A program made the translations under genes and the position numbers. A DNA stretch of 64,000 bases from Paenibacillus ottowii (GTDB lineage: Bacteria > Bacillota > Bacilli > Paenibacillales > Paenibacillaceae): NCBI RefSeq assembly GCF_006874425.1, contig NZ_VIJZ01000001.1, positions 620,001 to 684,000 of the forward strand, in the 5' to 3' direction. The notes beneath the pieces were generated by a model that saw only the letters and a program-made list of their open reading frames with translations, was not told where the DNA came from and did no database searches. Positions 17,747 to 26,889 of the stretch are shown here, in pieces. Position 1 is the stretch's first letter; each line of letters opens with the position of its first letter.

Positions 17747-19000
17747 TTGAAATCAAACCTGAACGGACAATCCATTCTGCTACTAAGCTTGAATGGATTG
17801 TTTGTGTTTGCAGCAGCATTGTCCGGTACATTTCTTAATGTGTATTTATGGAAAAGCAGGCAGGATTACGCGATGATCGGATGGTTTAATGTCAGCCAAC
17901 AAATCGCGCTGGGAATTATGGTCTGGGTGGCTGGAAAGTGGGTCAAGGAACATAACAAAATGAATGCCCTGCGCGTGGGAACCGCATTGTCTGGCCTATT
18001 CTATCTAATCGTGTTGTATACGGGACCTCAGGCTGTAAACTACATATGGCCGCTCGGAATGTTATTGGGTGCAGCATTAGGTTTGTTTTGGCTGGCGTTT
18101 AATGTCATTTTTTTTGAAGTCACGGATCAGGCAAGTCGTGATCATTTTAACGGATGGGTGGGTCTGCTGGGCTCGTTTTCCGGTATAGTGGGCCCGTGGC
18201 TCTCTGGTTGGATTATTGCGCGCATGGAGGATGATGCGGGGTATCGCGTGATATTCAGTATTTCCTTGGCCTTTTATGTCGTAGGGGTGGTGCTGAGCTT
18301 CTTTCTCCGCAAGCGTAAACCGACAGGAAAGTACAATTGGAAGGAACCTAAGCAGCGATTGTCACAAAAGGGGAGTATGTGGCGTCCGTTGTCGTTATCA
18401 CTTGTTACACAGGGCATCCGTGAAGGGGTATTTGCTTTCCTGATAACGCTGCTCGTGTATGTAGTTACTCAACAGGAATGGAAGCTAGCACAGTTTTCAC
18501 TTATTACATCAGGGGTTTCATTTTTTAGCTTTTGGGCTGTCGGAAAATGGCTGAAGCCACACTATCGCTCGGCTGGTATGCTGTTGGGTTCCGTGCTGTT
18601 GGTGATCGCGCTTTTACCGTTATTGTGGCGTATGGAGTATAGCACACTGCTGATTATGGGGATTGGCACGGCTTTATTCATGCCTTTGTATTTAATTCCT
18701 ATGATTTCTGCGAGTTTTGATCTGATGGGAACGAGTGAAGGAGACGCTAATCAGAGAGTGGAACTGGTGGTACTGCGAGAACTATGCTTAATGATAGGCC
18801 GGTTGACGGGAACACTGATTTTCTTGGGTGTTCTAAGTATTAGTAAGGCTCCTACGGCGATGATCTGGTTATTGATTGGACTTGCATTGATGCCAGTGAT
18901 TGGGTGGATCTTCATGCGAAGTGTGCTGAAGATGGAACAAAAAACGAAGCAAAGCAAGGCTCATTCTCACGCACGACGCTGGCACAAGCAAACCGAATAA
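17747..19000 (+). CDS. MFS transporter
   Basis: This encodes about 417 residues with 11-12 hydrophobic helices. The halves are separated by a basic cytoplasmic loop (FFLRKRKPTGKYNWKEPKQRL), and the tail is basic and His-rich. Some MFS motif A-like residues appear after the second helix (GKWVKEHNK). The substrate cannot be read from sequence. A TTG start at 17747 is preferred because GGGGGGA ends 6 bp upstream; the open frame extends to 17717. A terminator-like hairpin shared with the convergent neighbour follows. Confidence 0.82.
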   Translation: MKSNLNGQSILLLSLNGLFVFAAALSGTFLNVYLWKSRQDYAMIGWFNVSQQIALGIMVWVAGKWVKEHNKMNALRVGTALSGLFYLIVLYTGPQAVNYIWPLGMLLGAALGLFWLAFNVIFFEVTDQASRDHFNGWVGLLGSFSGIVGPWLSGWIIARMEDDAGYRVIFSISLAFYVVGVVLSFFLRKRKPTGKYNWKEPKQRLSQKGSMWRPLSLSLVTQGIREGVFAFLITLLVYVVTQQEWKLAQFSLITSGVSFFSFWAVGKWLKPHYRSAGMLLGSVLLVIALLPLLWRMEYSTLLIMGIGTALFMPLYLIPMISASFDLMGTSEGDANQRVELVVLRELCLMIGRLTGTLIFLGVLSISKAPTAMIWLLIGLALMPVIGWIFMRSVLKMEQKTKQSKAHSHARRWHKQTE

Positions 19001-19016
19001 TTATAAATTCAATACC

Positions 19017-19063
19017 AAAGAACCTCCAAATCCGTTGATAAGGAAAAGGAGGTTCTTTTTGTA
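19017..19063 (+). terminator. Terminator between convergent genes
   Basis: AAAGAACCTCC (19017-19027) pairs with GGAGGTTCTTT (19048-19058), then TTTG. The flanking A and T runs make it usable from both strands. Confidence 0.8.
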
Positions 19064-19069
19064 TCTCAT

Positions 19070-20308
19070 TTAAATCATCGGTTCTGTTGTCTCGGGTGAG
19101 GGTTTGGTGGGACGGATCAGAGAAAACAGCTCCATTTCAGGTCGGTGTGTGCCCGTCAGCTCATCAGCCAAAAGCTGTGCGGCCACCATACTCGTAACCG
19201 TCCCATTCCCCCCGTAACCCTCCAAAAAGTAGCAGTTTGGAAAACGTGGATGTGGACCAATATAAGGCAAGCCATCGTGGGAGGTGCCGAATATAGCCGC
19301 CCAAGCATAATCGATTTGAAACGGGACGCCGGGAAAATGCTCCTGTAGTGCTTGGAGTAGCTTGTGCTGTTGGTGCAACAACCTGATTTCACGCTGCTTG
19401 GCATCCAGTACGGGCTCATCCAAACCACCAATAATGATACGTCTTTCCGGTGTTGAGCGCATATACAGATAAGGACGAGCAGTTTCCCAGATCAGACACT
19501 GCTCATGCCATAAGGGAGCATCTCCGATGGGATTGGTGGCGATAGCATAAGAGCTTTCTAGCACGGCTCCGCGATCTGTTTTAATCTCTTGTGTTTCATA
19601 ACCTGTAGCAAAAATAACTTTTTTTGTACGGATCATCCGGCCGTTGGCATGACAAACGACCTCCTTATCGTTGAATTCAAAATGTTTAGCTTCTGTATGC
19701 TCATATAAGCGAACACCGAGACGGCTGGCAGATTGCAGCAGTCCCTGGGCAAATAAAAACGGATTAACCTCAGCATCTTCGTGCGTATATAAGGCTGCTG
19801 GTTTTCGAAAAGGAAATCGGGCAGCAACCTGATGTTCATCCCAGTATTCCACTGGAAATCCAAAACGGGTTAGCTGTCTGTATTCTTCCTGGAGCACCTG
19901 TACATCCTCTTTTGTACTTGCGTAGTACAGGCTGCTGCGGCGAATAAAGGCAGGGTCCTTATCCAGTGTGGTAGCCAGTTTATCTAGCTGATCCAGCGCA
20001 TCCTTGCACATACGGTAAAACAGTACACCGTTGGTCTCGCCAAACGTATTAATAAAAGAGGTTAAAGTCTTGTCATTGCTATATTGCAGCAATCCAGTAT
20101 TGGCAGAAGAGCTTCCATGTGCCAGCCTTCGCTTGTCAATAAGTACAGTGTCCACCTGTCGTTCTCCCAATAGCCGGGAGCAGAGGGATCCACCCATCCC
20201 GCCTCCAATGATCAGTACATCACAATTTATATCCTCTGCTAAAGGAGGAAAATCCAGCATTTGCTCCAAAGTAGTCGGCCAAAACGTATTCCCGCTTATC
20301 AATTCCAT
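19070..20308 (-). CDS. FAD-dependent oxidoreductase (DAO family)
   Basis: This 412-residue DadA/glycine-oxidase-like flavoprotein has a Rossmann motif (VLIIGGGMGGSLCSRLL, near 30-46), a second FAD-contact region (IFATGYE) and a C-terminal GYGGNGTVTSMVAAQLL. Such enzymes oxidise amines or amino acids to imines with H2O2 release. The AHGSSSANTGLLQY stretch after the first sheet is typical of the PuuB/YurR-like group. ATG at 20308 is preferred since GAGGAG lies 8 bp upstream; the frame extends to GTG 20317. The substrate is unknown. Confidence 0.85.
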   Translation of the reverse strand: MELISGNTFWPTTLEQMLDFPPLAEDINCDVLIIGGGMGGSLCSRLLGERQVDTVLIDKRRLAHGSSSANTGLLQYSNDKTLTSFINTFGETNGVLFYRMCKDALDQLDKLATTLDKDPAFIRRSSLYYASTKEDVQVLQEEYRQLTRFGFPVEYWDEHQVAARFPFRKPAALYTHEDAEVNPFLFAQGLLQSASRLGVRLYEHTEAKHFEFNDKEVVCHANGRMIRTKKVIFATGYETQEIKTDRGAVLESSYAIATNPIGDAPLWHEQCLIWETARPYLYMRSTPERRIIIGGLDEPVLDAKQREIRLLHQQHKLLQALQEHFPGVPFQIDYAWAAIFGTSHDGLPYIGPHPRFPNCYFLEGYGGNGTVTSMVAAQLLADELTGTHRPEMELFSLIRPTKPSPETTEPMI

Positions 20309-20419
20309 AAATAGCACTCCTCATAGGCAATATGTAGTATTTCATATGTGTACATAGTATTTCGCCAAACGGACAAGATAACCAGCGTGCAACAAAACAT
20401 TTAAGGAGGCACGGAGATT

Positions 20420-20656
20420 ATGCAATCTACGAACATGCAACCCCTGACAGGCAAAGAGCTGGAGTACATCGTAGACTCCATTTCCAATGAAGAACTACTG
20501 CTCAAACAATGTGCGGCGACAGCGGCTTCTATTCAACAACCAGCCATTCAGCAGGCCTGTTTGCAACTGGCAAGAACTCATGAGCACCACTTGAATGTAC
20601 TTTCCAATGCTCTTCAACAACATCAACAACTTGCCCCTATGCAACCGCAGCAGTAA
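20420..20656 (+). CDS. Small CotF-associated coat-like protein
   Basis: This 78-residue Gln-rich helical protein (TGKELEYIVDSISNEELLLKQ, then a His/Gln-rich tail) follows AAGGAGG. It lies 25 bp before a CotF-domain gene and is probably co-transcribed. Such small partners with a shared four-helix ferritin-like look are common beside CotF genes in Paenibacillus. A spore-coat role is inferred from the neighbour. Confidence 0.75.
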   Translation: MQSTNMQPLTGKELEYIVDSISNEELLLKQCAATAASIQQPAIQQACLQLARTHEHHLNVLSNALQQHQQLAPMQPQQ

Positions 20657-20681
20657 TTACTACTAAAGGAGGTTTGACCAG

Positions 20682-21068
20682 ATGTATTCACAAAACAATA
20701 TGTCATTTATGCCTGAAGAAGATTTGCTCTATAGCATTCTTGCCGATATGAAGCGTACAGTGCGCGAGTACACAACAGCGACGACAGAATCCAATTGTCC
20801 GTCTGTGCGTCAGATGTTCACCGACCTTACGAATGATACCTTGCGTATGCAAGGGGATTTGTATCGTCTGATGAGTCAAAACAATATGTACTCCACTTCG
20901 TCAAAAGCACTGCGTATCGATTTGGACAAACAGATTCAAGAAGCTCGCAAGACTCAACAGGAATGCCAACAGTTCATTCAGCAGAAGTCGTCATCCTCGG
21001 GAGTATATGGCCAACCTATGCATCAGCAGGGCCAATCTGCTCACCAAAGCAACCCTTATTATATGTAA
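20682..21068 (+). CDS. CotF-family spore coat protein
   Basis: This 128-residue protein has a CotF-like helical domain (EEDLLYSILADMKRTVREYTTATTES, then a helix with TNDTLRMQGDLYRLM) and a Gln/His/Ser-rich tail ending in NPYYM. Coat F proteins form part of the outer spore coat after cleavage of a longer precursor in B. subtilis. AAAGGAGG sits before the ATG. Second gene of a two-gene unit closed by a terminator. Confidence 0.85.
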   Translation: MYSQNNMSFMPEEDLLYSILADMKRTVREYTTATTESNCPSVRQMFTDLTNDTLRMQGDLYRLMSQNNMYSTSSKALRIDLDKQIQEARKTQQECQQFIQQKSSSSGVYGQPMHQQGQSAHQSNPYYM

Positions 21069-21106
21069 ACGGGATTTTCCGTTTTTGAAGCAATTTCCCA
21101 TAACAG

Positions 21107-21145
21107 CCGTCCGTCTTGCCGGGTTTACCGGGGCGGGCGGTTTTT
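21107..21145 (+). terminator. Rho-independent terminator of the coat genes
   Basis: CCGTCCGTC (21107-21115) pairs with GGCGGGCGG (21132-21140), with two G-T pairs, followed by TTTTT. Confidence 0.85.
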
Positions 21146-21212
21146 CTTTGCAGGTTTAAAGTGCGTATTGTATGATGTATAGTAATCTCTTTCGATGGAG
21201 GCCTTATGTAGA

Positions 21213-21713
21213 ATGACAGAGCTGAATGAATTGAAATTAAAAGTGCTGGAATTGTTAAAAGAAGATGCAAGAAGAACACCAACTTTGTTGGCTACTATGC
21301 TGGGGGTAGACGAGCAGGATGTACGTACCTCGATTAAAGAGCTTGAAGACCAACACGTAATCGTCAAATACGCCGCTGTAGTCAATTGGGACAAAGTCGA
21401 CGACGAAAAGGTTACCGCTTTGATCGAAGTGCAGATTACACCTGAGCGTGGGAGAGGATTTGAAGGAATTGCGGAACGGATTTATTTGTATCCGCAAGTT
21501 AAATCGGTTTATCTCATGTCCGGTGCCTATGATTTGCTGGTAGAGGTGGAAGGTCGCAATCTCCGTGAGGTCGCTAATTTTGTGTCGGAGAAGCTATCGC
21601 CTATCGACTCGGTTTTGTCTACCAAGACTAATTTTACGCTTAAAAAATACAAGCAGGACGGAATTATCTTTGAGGACCATCAGGAAGATAATCGTCTGAT
21701 GATTTCGCCGTAA
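21213..21713 (+). CDS. alaR: Lrp/AsnC-family regulator (AlaR-like)
   Basis: This 166-residue protein has an N-terminal winged helix-turn-helix (about 1-60, ELKLKVLELLKEDARRTP then SIKELEDQHVI) and a C-terminal RAM ligand-binding domain (about 70-150, with GAYDLLVEVEG). It is followed 9 bp later by an aminotransferase. In B. subtilis, alaR and alaT have the same order, and AlaR activates alanine aminotransferase expression, so I use that name by synteny. ATG at 21213 is chosen because GGAGG lies 11 bp upstream and overlaps the alternative start. Confidence 0.85.
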   Translation: MTELNELKLKVLELLKEDARRTPTLLATMLGVDEQDVRTSIKELEDQHVIVKYAAVVNWDKVDDEKVTALIEVQITPERGRGFEGIAERIYLYPQVKSVYLMSGAYDLLVEVEGRNLREVANFVSEKLSPIDSVLSTKTNFTLKKYKQDGIIFEDHQEDNRLMISP

Positions 21714-21722
21714 AGGAAGATC

Positions 21723-22937
21723 ATGATGAATCTCAAAACAGAAGCATTTACCGACAACAACAAAGCCATGAGTTCTTATTTATCCCCATTAGTACGCGAG
21801 ATCCCATCATCGGGTATCCGTAAGTTTTTTGACCTGGTGGGTGGCAACAAGGATATTATTACCCTCGGGGTAGGCGAACCGGATTTTACAACCCCTTGGC
21901 ATATGCGGGAAGCCTGTGTCTATTCATTGGAGCGGGGCTTTACTAGCTATACGTCTAATGCCGGAACGCCGGAACTGCGTGAAGCGATTAGTGATTATCT
22001 GAATGAGCAATTTGACGTCCGTTATGATCCTAAAAATGAGATTATTGTGACCGTTGGGGGTAGCGAGGCGATTGATCTTGCGTTGCGCGCGCTAATTGTG
22101 CCTGGGGATGAAATTCTCGTGCCTGAGCCGTGCTACATTTCCTATTCGCCAATCACTTCGATTGGAGGCGGGATTCCGGTCGGCATTGAAACGTTTGCCA
22201 AGGATGAGTTTAAACTGACGGCAGAGGCGCTGGAGGCAAAAATTACACCTAAATCCAAGGTGCTGATTTTATGCTATCCGAGCAACCCGACCGGGGCTAC
22301 GATGACTTATGAAGACTGGCTTCCGATTGCGGAAATCGTGGAAAAGCATGATCTGATCGTCATCTCTGATGAAATCTATGCTGAATTGAACTATGGCGAT
22401 AAGCATGTCAGCTTTGCTTCGGTACCGGGCATGATGGATCGTACGATTCTCGTCAGTGGTTTTTCCAAAGCCTTCGCTATGACCGGCTGGCGTATTGGCT
22501 ATACATGTGGGCATCCTGATTTGATTGCTGCTATGCTCAAAATCCATCAGTACACGGTCATGTGTGCGCCTTCGATGGGGCAAGTTGCAGCACTGGAAGG
22601 CTTGCGAAATGGTATGGGTGAGAAAGACCGTATGGTTGAAGCCTATAATCAGCGTCGCCGTCTGATGGTTGAAGGATTCAGAGAGATCGGCCTGGAATGC
22701 CATGAGCCAAGAGGAGCTTTTTACGTTTTCCCTAGTATCCAAAGCACAGGACTTAGCTCGGATGAATTTGCACAGCGCCTATTGACCGAGGCTAAAGTTG
22801 CGGCTGTACCTGGCAATGTGTTTGGTTTGGGAGGCGAAGGGTATCTTCGTTGCTCATACGCAACTTCTGTTACCCAGTTGACGGAAGCCTTGGATCGGAT
22901 TGGTCATTTTGTAGAGAAAGTGAAAAAAGAAGGTTAA
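21723..22937 (+). CDS. alaT: Class I aminotransferase (AlaT-like)
   Basis: This 404-residue PLP enzyme of fold type I has the PLP lysine in SGFSKAFAMTGWRIGY (about residue 245), the ligand motif CYPSNPTG and the carboxylate-binding arginine near YLRCSY at the C terminus. It converts amino acids and 2-oxo acids, probably alanine and pyruvate given the AlaR-like neighbour. It could instead accept aromatic or aspartate substrates as PatA does. The start follows AAGGAAG and lies 9 bp after alaR, forming an operon. Confidence 0.88.
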   Translation: MMNLKTEAFTDNNKAMSSYLSPLVREIPSSGIRKFFDLVGGNKDIITLGVGEPDFTTPWHMREACVYSLERGFTSYTSNAGTPELREAISDYLNEQFDVRYDPKNEIIVTVGGSEAIDLALRALIVPGDEILVPEPCYISYSPITSIGGGIPVGIETFAKDEFKLTAEALEAKITPKSKVLILCYPSNPTGATMTYEDWLPIAEIVEKHDLIVISDEIYAELNYGDKHVSFASVPGMMDRTILVSGFSKAFAMTGWRIGYTCGHPDLIAAMLKIHQYTVMCAPSMGQVAALEGLRNGMGEKDRMVEAYNQRRRLMVEGFREIGLECHEPRGAFYVFPSIQSTGLSSDEFAQRLLTEAKVAAVPGNVFGLGGEGYLRCSYATSVTQLTEALDRIGHFVEKVKKEG

Positions 22938-22992
22938 AATTATTTTTTTATGGGTAATTCATAGAAAATAGTCTTTTATTTCTAAATTTCTA

Positions 22993-23001
22993 TGCTATAA
23001 T
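22993..23001 (+). promoter_or_regulatory. Extended -10 promoter of the Spo0E-like gene
   Basis: TGCTATAAT is an exact extended -10 element, 51 bp before the ATG. The matching -35 position is weak, which is common for extended -10 promoters. Confidence 0.6.
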
Positions 23002-23051
23002 TTGAAATCGGAAGCAGGAAGTTCAATTTTTCAACTACAGGAGGAGTGCTC

Positions 23052-23258
23052 ATGTCATATGTTGGATATAAGTCGCCGAGTTCAATAGGATACGACATTT
23101 CCCTGGAAGATGAAATTTTGTTCCTGCGCAATGAGATGATGCGGACGTTTCAGGAAGAGCAGTCCTTCACCTCTGATCTTGTTATCGAAATTAGCTGCAA
23201 GCTTGATTTGAAAATCAATGAATATATGAAGCTGTATGGTACGGAATGCAGGGTGTAA
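23052..23258 (+). CDS. Spo0E-family aspartyl-phosphate phosphatase
   Basis: This 68-residue protein has two helices joined by a short loop, and a variant of the family signature SxxLDxxI (SCKLDLKINEYMK, near 52-64). Spo0E-family proteins dephosphorylate Spo0A~P and delay sporulation; the conserved Asp/Ser motif contacts the regulator. ATG at 23052 is used because AGGAGGAG lies just upstream. It has its own promoter and a terminator, so it is a single-gene unit. The phosphatase target is inferred from the family. Confidence 0.78.
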   Translation: MSYVGYKSPSSIGYDISLEDEILFLRNEMMRTFQEEQSFTSDLVIEISCKLDLKINEYMKLYGTECRV

Positions 23259-23282
23259 CTGTGTGGAGTCACCGTAGCTACG

Positions 23283-23311
23283 AAGAAGGCCGCAGGGCCT
23301 TCTTTTTTTGC
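23283..23311 (+). terminator. Rho-independent terminator
   Basis: AAGAAGGCC (23283-23291) pairs with GGCCTTCTT (23296-23304) around GCAG and is followed by TTTTT. Confidence 0.9.
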
Positions 23312-23358
23312 GTTCACAATTTATGCTATATTAGTGGCATGGAAGAGGGGGCGTACAT

Positions 23359-23928
23359 ATGAGAGCAGCGCTAAAAAGGCTATCGCCATGGATCTTCGGA
23401 ATAATGGCACTTGTACTACTGGCTGGATGTGGGGGACGGGATAAAGACAGCTTTTCCATATTTATTATGGATAAAGGGGATGCTTCAGGTATTCGTGACG
23501 AGCTGGCACAAAAGCTTAAGGATAAGCTGGGCGAACAGGCTCCGACGATCGAGATATCAGTCAGCCCACTGTATAATCAGCAGAAGCTGGTCGTAGAATA
23601 TGCGGCCGGAGAGCATGATTTGTTTCTCTTGCCAGAAGAGGATATGAAGCTATATGGACAGAATGGCTCGAATCTACCGTTAGATGATGCCTTTGACAAA
23701 AAGACGTATACCCGGGGTGTATTCGAGGGCGGCGTATTTAAGAAAAAAGAGCAAGGTGAAGAAGGAACGGATGTAATCAAAGAAACTCATTTGTACGGAA
23801 TTCCGGTGGAGCAGATGAAGATGTTTAAGGACCTAAAATATAACTCAAACACATTATTTGCTACCATACCGCCACGCACAAGTAATAAAGAAGAAGCCAT
23901 CAAAGTGCTGAAAGCACTCACGGAATGA
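23359..23928 (+). CDS. Predicted lipoprotein, unknown function
   Basis: This 189-residue protein has a lipoprotein signal: a basic start (RAALKRLS), a hydrophobic helix (IFGIMALVLLAG) and a lipobox LLAGC with Cys at about 24. The mature part is mixed alpha/beta with charged runs. I see no catalytic motif; HDLFLLPEEDMKLYGQNG faintly resembles substrate-binding lipoproteins. It lies 18 bp before the cobalamin adenosyltransferase and may be co-transcribed. GAGGGGG precedes the ATG. Function unknown. Confidence 0.8.
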   Translation: MRAALKRLSPWIFGIMALVLLAGCGGRDKDSFSIFIMDKGDASGIRDELAQKLKDKLGEQAPTIEISVSPLYNQQKLVVEYAAGEHDLFLLPEEDMKLYGQNGSNLPLDDAFDKKTYTRGVFEGGVFKKKEQGEEGTDVIKETHLYGIPVEQMKMFKDLKYNSNTLFATIPPRTSNKEEAIKVLKALTE

Positions 23929-23946
23929 TAAAGGGGATAGAATGAT

Positions 23947-24510
23947 ATGGGTATTTATACCAGAACAGGTGATGAAGGACAAACCTCTGTGATCGGCGGA
24001 CGAGTGTCCAAAGATGATGACCGTGTGGAGGCGTACGGTACCATTGACGAGCTGAACAGCTTTGTAGGACAAGCAATCAGCTTTGCCGAGGGGGAGAAGT
24101 TTGCGGATATTCGGACTCAATTGGAGGAAATACAGCAGGAGCTGTTTGATTGTGGTTCGGATTTAGCGTTTGTAAAAATCAATGAAAGCAAATACAAGGT
24201 GAAAGACGAACTGGCAGAGCGGCTGGAAAGCTGGATTGATGCATGCCAGGAAGAAAATCCAAAAGTGGAGCGTTTTATTATTCCGGGAGGCAGCACCTTA
24301 TCTTCGACATTACATGTTTGCCGTACGGTTTGCCGACGCGCGGAACGCCGTGCAGTTACACTAGGTAAGCACACAGATATCAACCCTGCGGTACGTCGGT
24401 ATTTGAACCGCCTGTCCGATTATTTCTTTGTGGTAGCCCGCACGGCGAATGTACGCCAGGGTGTGCCCGATGTCGAATATGTGCGCAGCAAAAAAGTGTT
24501 CCGCAAATAA
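23947..24510 (+). CDS. Cob(I)yrinic acid a,c-diamide adenosyltransferase, PduO type
   Basis: This 187-residue helical-bundle enzyme transfers the adenosyl group from ATP to cob(I)alamin. It shows the PduO/MMAB signature: IYTRTGDEGQTSVIGG at the N terminus, YGTIDELNSFVG, and the C-terminal CRTVCRRAERRAV and YLNRLSDYFFVVAR. Its length is typical. In B. subtilis YvqK is the homolog. It sits 18 bp after the lipoprotein gene and 21 bp before a pseudouridine synthase gene. Confidence 0.93.
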   Translation: MGIYTRTGDEGQTSVIGGRVSKDDDRVEAYGTIDELNSFVGQAISFAEGEKFADIRTQLEEIQQELFDCGSDLAFVKINESKYKVKDELAERLESWIDACQEENPKVERFIIPGGSTLSSTLHVCRTVCRRAERRAVTLGKHTDINPAVRRYLNRLSDYFFVVARTANVRQGVPDVEYVRSKKVFRK

Positions 24511-24531
24511 GGAGGCAATCGGGAATTTGTG

Positions 24532-25491
24532 ATGAGCTTGTATTATGAACCTATCGTATATACGATCCCTCCTGAGGAGGAGGGCATGCTGTTGAAGACC
24601 ATTCTACAAAAGCGTATGAATATCTCTCGCAAGCTAATATCCAAACTCAAGCTGACCGAACAGGGGATCATGCTGAACGGGAAACGTGTGTATATCAGCG
24701 AAAAGGTGAAGTCTGGGGATCGAGTAGAGATTCGTATGGAGCGCGAGCGTTCTGATGATATTTTACCCGAACCCATCCCTTTTGAGATTTTGTTTGAGGA
24801 TGAACATCTGTTAGTGGTGAACAAGGCGGCGGGCATGATTGTCCATCCGACTCACGGTCATTACACAGGGACGCTGGCTAACGGGGTCGTGTATTATTGG
24901 CAGACCAAGGGAGAACTGTATCGGTTTCGTCCTGTTCATCGTCTTGATCAAGAGACGACGGGTGTACTGGTTGTAGCTAAAAATCCGTATGTTCACCAGC
25001 ATATTTCCGAGCAGATGATTGCGGGAACGGTGGACAAGCGCTATACAGCTCTTGTGCATGGGTGTCCTGAGCAGCAGGAAGGCAGGGTGGACGGACCGAT
25101 TGATCGCAACCCGGATAATCCGCATTTGCGTATGGTGACTCCAGATGGTTATCCTGCACTTACGCTATACAAGCTGGAGGAAGTGTGGAACGGAGGAAGC
25201 CGCATCGGTCTAAAATTGGAATCCGGACGTACACACCAAATTCGGGTGCACATGACATATATCGGGTGCCCGCTGATCGGAGATAAAATGTACCGGATTA
25301 CACCCGATAACGAAGCGCAGCGTGAACAATATGATCAGCTTGATGCTCGAATGCCTCGACAAGCCCTGCATGCTTCAGAATTGTCTTTGGTACATCCTGT
25401 GTCCGGGGAGCGGATGACATTTTACGCTCCTTTGCCGGATGATATGATTGCACTGCAAGAGCTGTTAAGAGCTCAATATCATCTGAAATAA
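24532..25491 (+). CDS. RluA-family pseudouridine synthase
   Basis: This 319-residue protein has an S4-like N-terminal RNA-binding region (about 15-75) and a RluA catalytic domain (about 85-300). The catalytic aspartate lies in HRLDQETTG, with the active-site ESGRTHQIRVH and VNKAAGMIVHP motifs. It converts uridine to pseudouridine in rRNA or tRNA. A RluD-like or YjbO/YlyB-like specificity cannot be chosen by eye. The ATG at 24532 is preferred; GTG at 24529 is possible. GGAGG lies 16 bp upstream and GGGA 7 bp upstream. Confidence 0.92.
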   Translation: MSLYYEPIVYTIPPEEEGMLLKTILQKRMNISRKLISKLKLTEQGIMLNGKRVYISEKVKSGDRVEIRMERERSDDILPEPIPFEILFEDEHLLVVNKAAGMIVHPTHGHYTGTLANGVVYYWQTKGELYRFRPVHRLDQETTGVLVVAKNPYVHQHISEQMIAGTVDKRYTALVHGCPEQQEGRVDGPIDRNPDNPHLRMVTPDGYPALTLYKLEEVWNGGSRIGLKLESGRTHQIRVHMTYIGCPLIGDKMYRITPDNEAQREQYDQLDARMPRQALHASELSLVHPVSGERMTFYAPLPDDMIALQELLRAQYHLK

Positions 25492-25535
25492 AATATTCAA
25501 TAAGAGATTGAAACCAAATGGAGGTTAATCTAGCG

Positions 25536-25901
25536 ATGAGCCAACTGAAAGTATATCAATATTCTAAATGCAGCACCTGTCGTAATGCAGTGAAATGGCT
25601 GCACAACAAGGGGCATGAGACGGAACTGATTCCTATTTTCGAACAACCGCCTGGCCCGGAGGAACTGGAAGACTTGATTAATAAAAGCGGTCTGGAATTG
25701 AAGAAGTTTTTCAACACAAGCGGTGAAGTATACAAAGAGTTACAATTGAAAGATAAGCTTGGAAACATGAGCCGTGAAGAGCAAATTTCGCTTTTATCCT
25801 CAAATGGAAGATTGATCAAACGTCCAATTGTAACCGACGGGACTAAAGTAACAGTAGGATTCAAAGAGGAAACATTTGAGGGGACATGGGGAGCTCAATA
25901 A
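25536..25901 (+). CDS. Spx/ArsC-like thioredoxin-fold protein
   Basis: This 121-residue protein has the ArsC/Spx fold with an N-terminal redox pair CSTC (near residues 12-15), the cis-proline region RPIVTDG near 95, and helical elements of the YusI/YffB type. It may reduce a disulfide or contact RNA polymerase like Spx; the Spx RNAP-binding Gly and the conserved context cannot be confirmed by eye. ATG at 25536 is chosen because GGAGG lies 10 bp upstream; the frame extends to 25518. Confidence 0.88.
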   Translation: MSQLKVYQYSKCSTCRNAVKWLHNKGHETELIPIFEQPPGPEELEDLINKSGLELKKFFNTSGEVYKELQLKDKLGNMSREEQISLLSSNGRLIKRPIVTDGTKVTVGFKEETFEGTWGAQ

Positions 25902-25973
25902 CGTCCAATTTGCCACCATGTTATGTTATACTGTGGGGGTTAAATATTATGATGAATGGGAGCAATACAATCT

Positions 25974-26870
25974 GTGACACAACGCAATGAACAATCCGTA
26001 ATGCTGGTTGACGGCATGGCTCTGCTTTTTCGTGCTTATTATGCAACCGCCGCAAACGGTTATATCCGTCGTACAAAAGCTGGAGTACCCACGAATGCTA
26101 TATATGGTTTTATTCGATATTTTTGGGATGCAGTTCAAACCTTTAACCCTACTCATGTTATTTGCTGCTGGGACATGGGCGGAACAACATTCCGTGGGGA
26201 ACATTTTGCTGCGTATAAAGGAAACCGAGCCGACGCGCCAGACGATTTGATTCCTCAATTTTCTTTGATCCGTGAAGTGACGGACAGCCTCGGCATTCCC
26301 AATATTGGGGCAGAAGGCTTTGAAGCGGATGATTGTATCGGTACGCTCGCACGCCATTATTCACAAAATGAGGACATGGATGTCATGATTCTCTCGGGAG
26401 ACCATGATTTACTTCAATTGGTGGATGAGCGGACACGGGTTATTATTATGAAAAAAGGACATGGCAATTATATGGTATATACCCCGGAGATGCTACTGTC
26501 TGAGAAAGGGCTTAAGCCGCGACAAGTAGTTGACCTCAAAGGTTTGATGGGGGATGCAAGTGACAATTACCCGGGAGTACGGGGAATCGGTGAAAAGACG
26601 GCTCTCAAGCTGGTGCAGGAATACGACTCCATTGAAGGCATTCTGGAAAATCTGGATCAATTGACACCATCGGTCCGTAAAAAGATCGAGAGTGATTTGG
26701 ATATGCTGCATCTTTCACGCAAGCTTGCTAAAATTCACTGTGATGTGCCTGTTGCGTGTGCTCTAGATAGCTGCCTGCTGACGCTGGATCATGTGCAAAT
26801 TGTCGATAAATTTGAACAGCTTGAAATGAAAAGCTTATGTGCGTTGATGGGCGTCGCAACCGGATCATAA
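25974..26870 (+). CDS. 5'-3' exonuclease (YpcP/ExoR-like)
   Basis: This 298-residue protein matches the small 5'-3' exonuclease domain of DNA polymerase I, found as a stand-alone protein in Firmicutes. Visible are the metal-binding acidic residues: VDGMALLFRAYYA, CCWDMGGTTFR, AEGFEADDCIGT, SGDHDLLQLVD and the helix-hairpin-helix LMGDASDNYPGVRGIGEKTA. It removes RNA primers and flaps. GTG at 25974 follows GGGAG 11 bp upstream; an ATG at 25956 is possible. Confidence 0.92.
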   Translation: MTQRNEQSVMLVDGMALLFRAYYATAANGYIRRTKAGVPTNAIYGFIRYFWDAVQTFNPTHVICCWDMGGTTFRGEHFAAYKGNRADAPDDLIPQFSLIREVTDSLGIPNIGAEGFEADDCIGTLARHYSQNEDMDVMILSGDHDLLQLVDERTRVIIMKKGHGNYMVYTPEMLLSEKGLKPRQVVDLKGLMGDASDNYPGVRGIGEKTALKLVQEYDSIEGILENLDQLTPSVRKKIESDLDMLHLSRKLAKIHCDVPVACALDSCLLTLDHVQIVDKFEQLEMKSLCALMGVATGS

Positions 26871-26889
26871 TGAGACTGTTAAGCTTGAG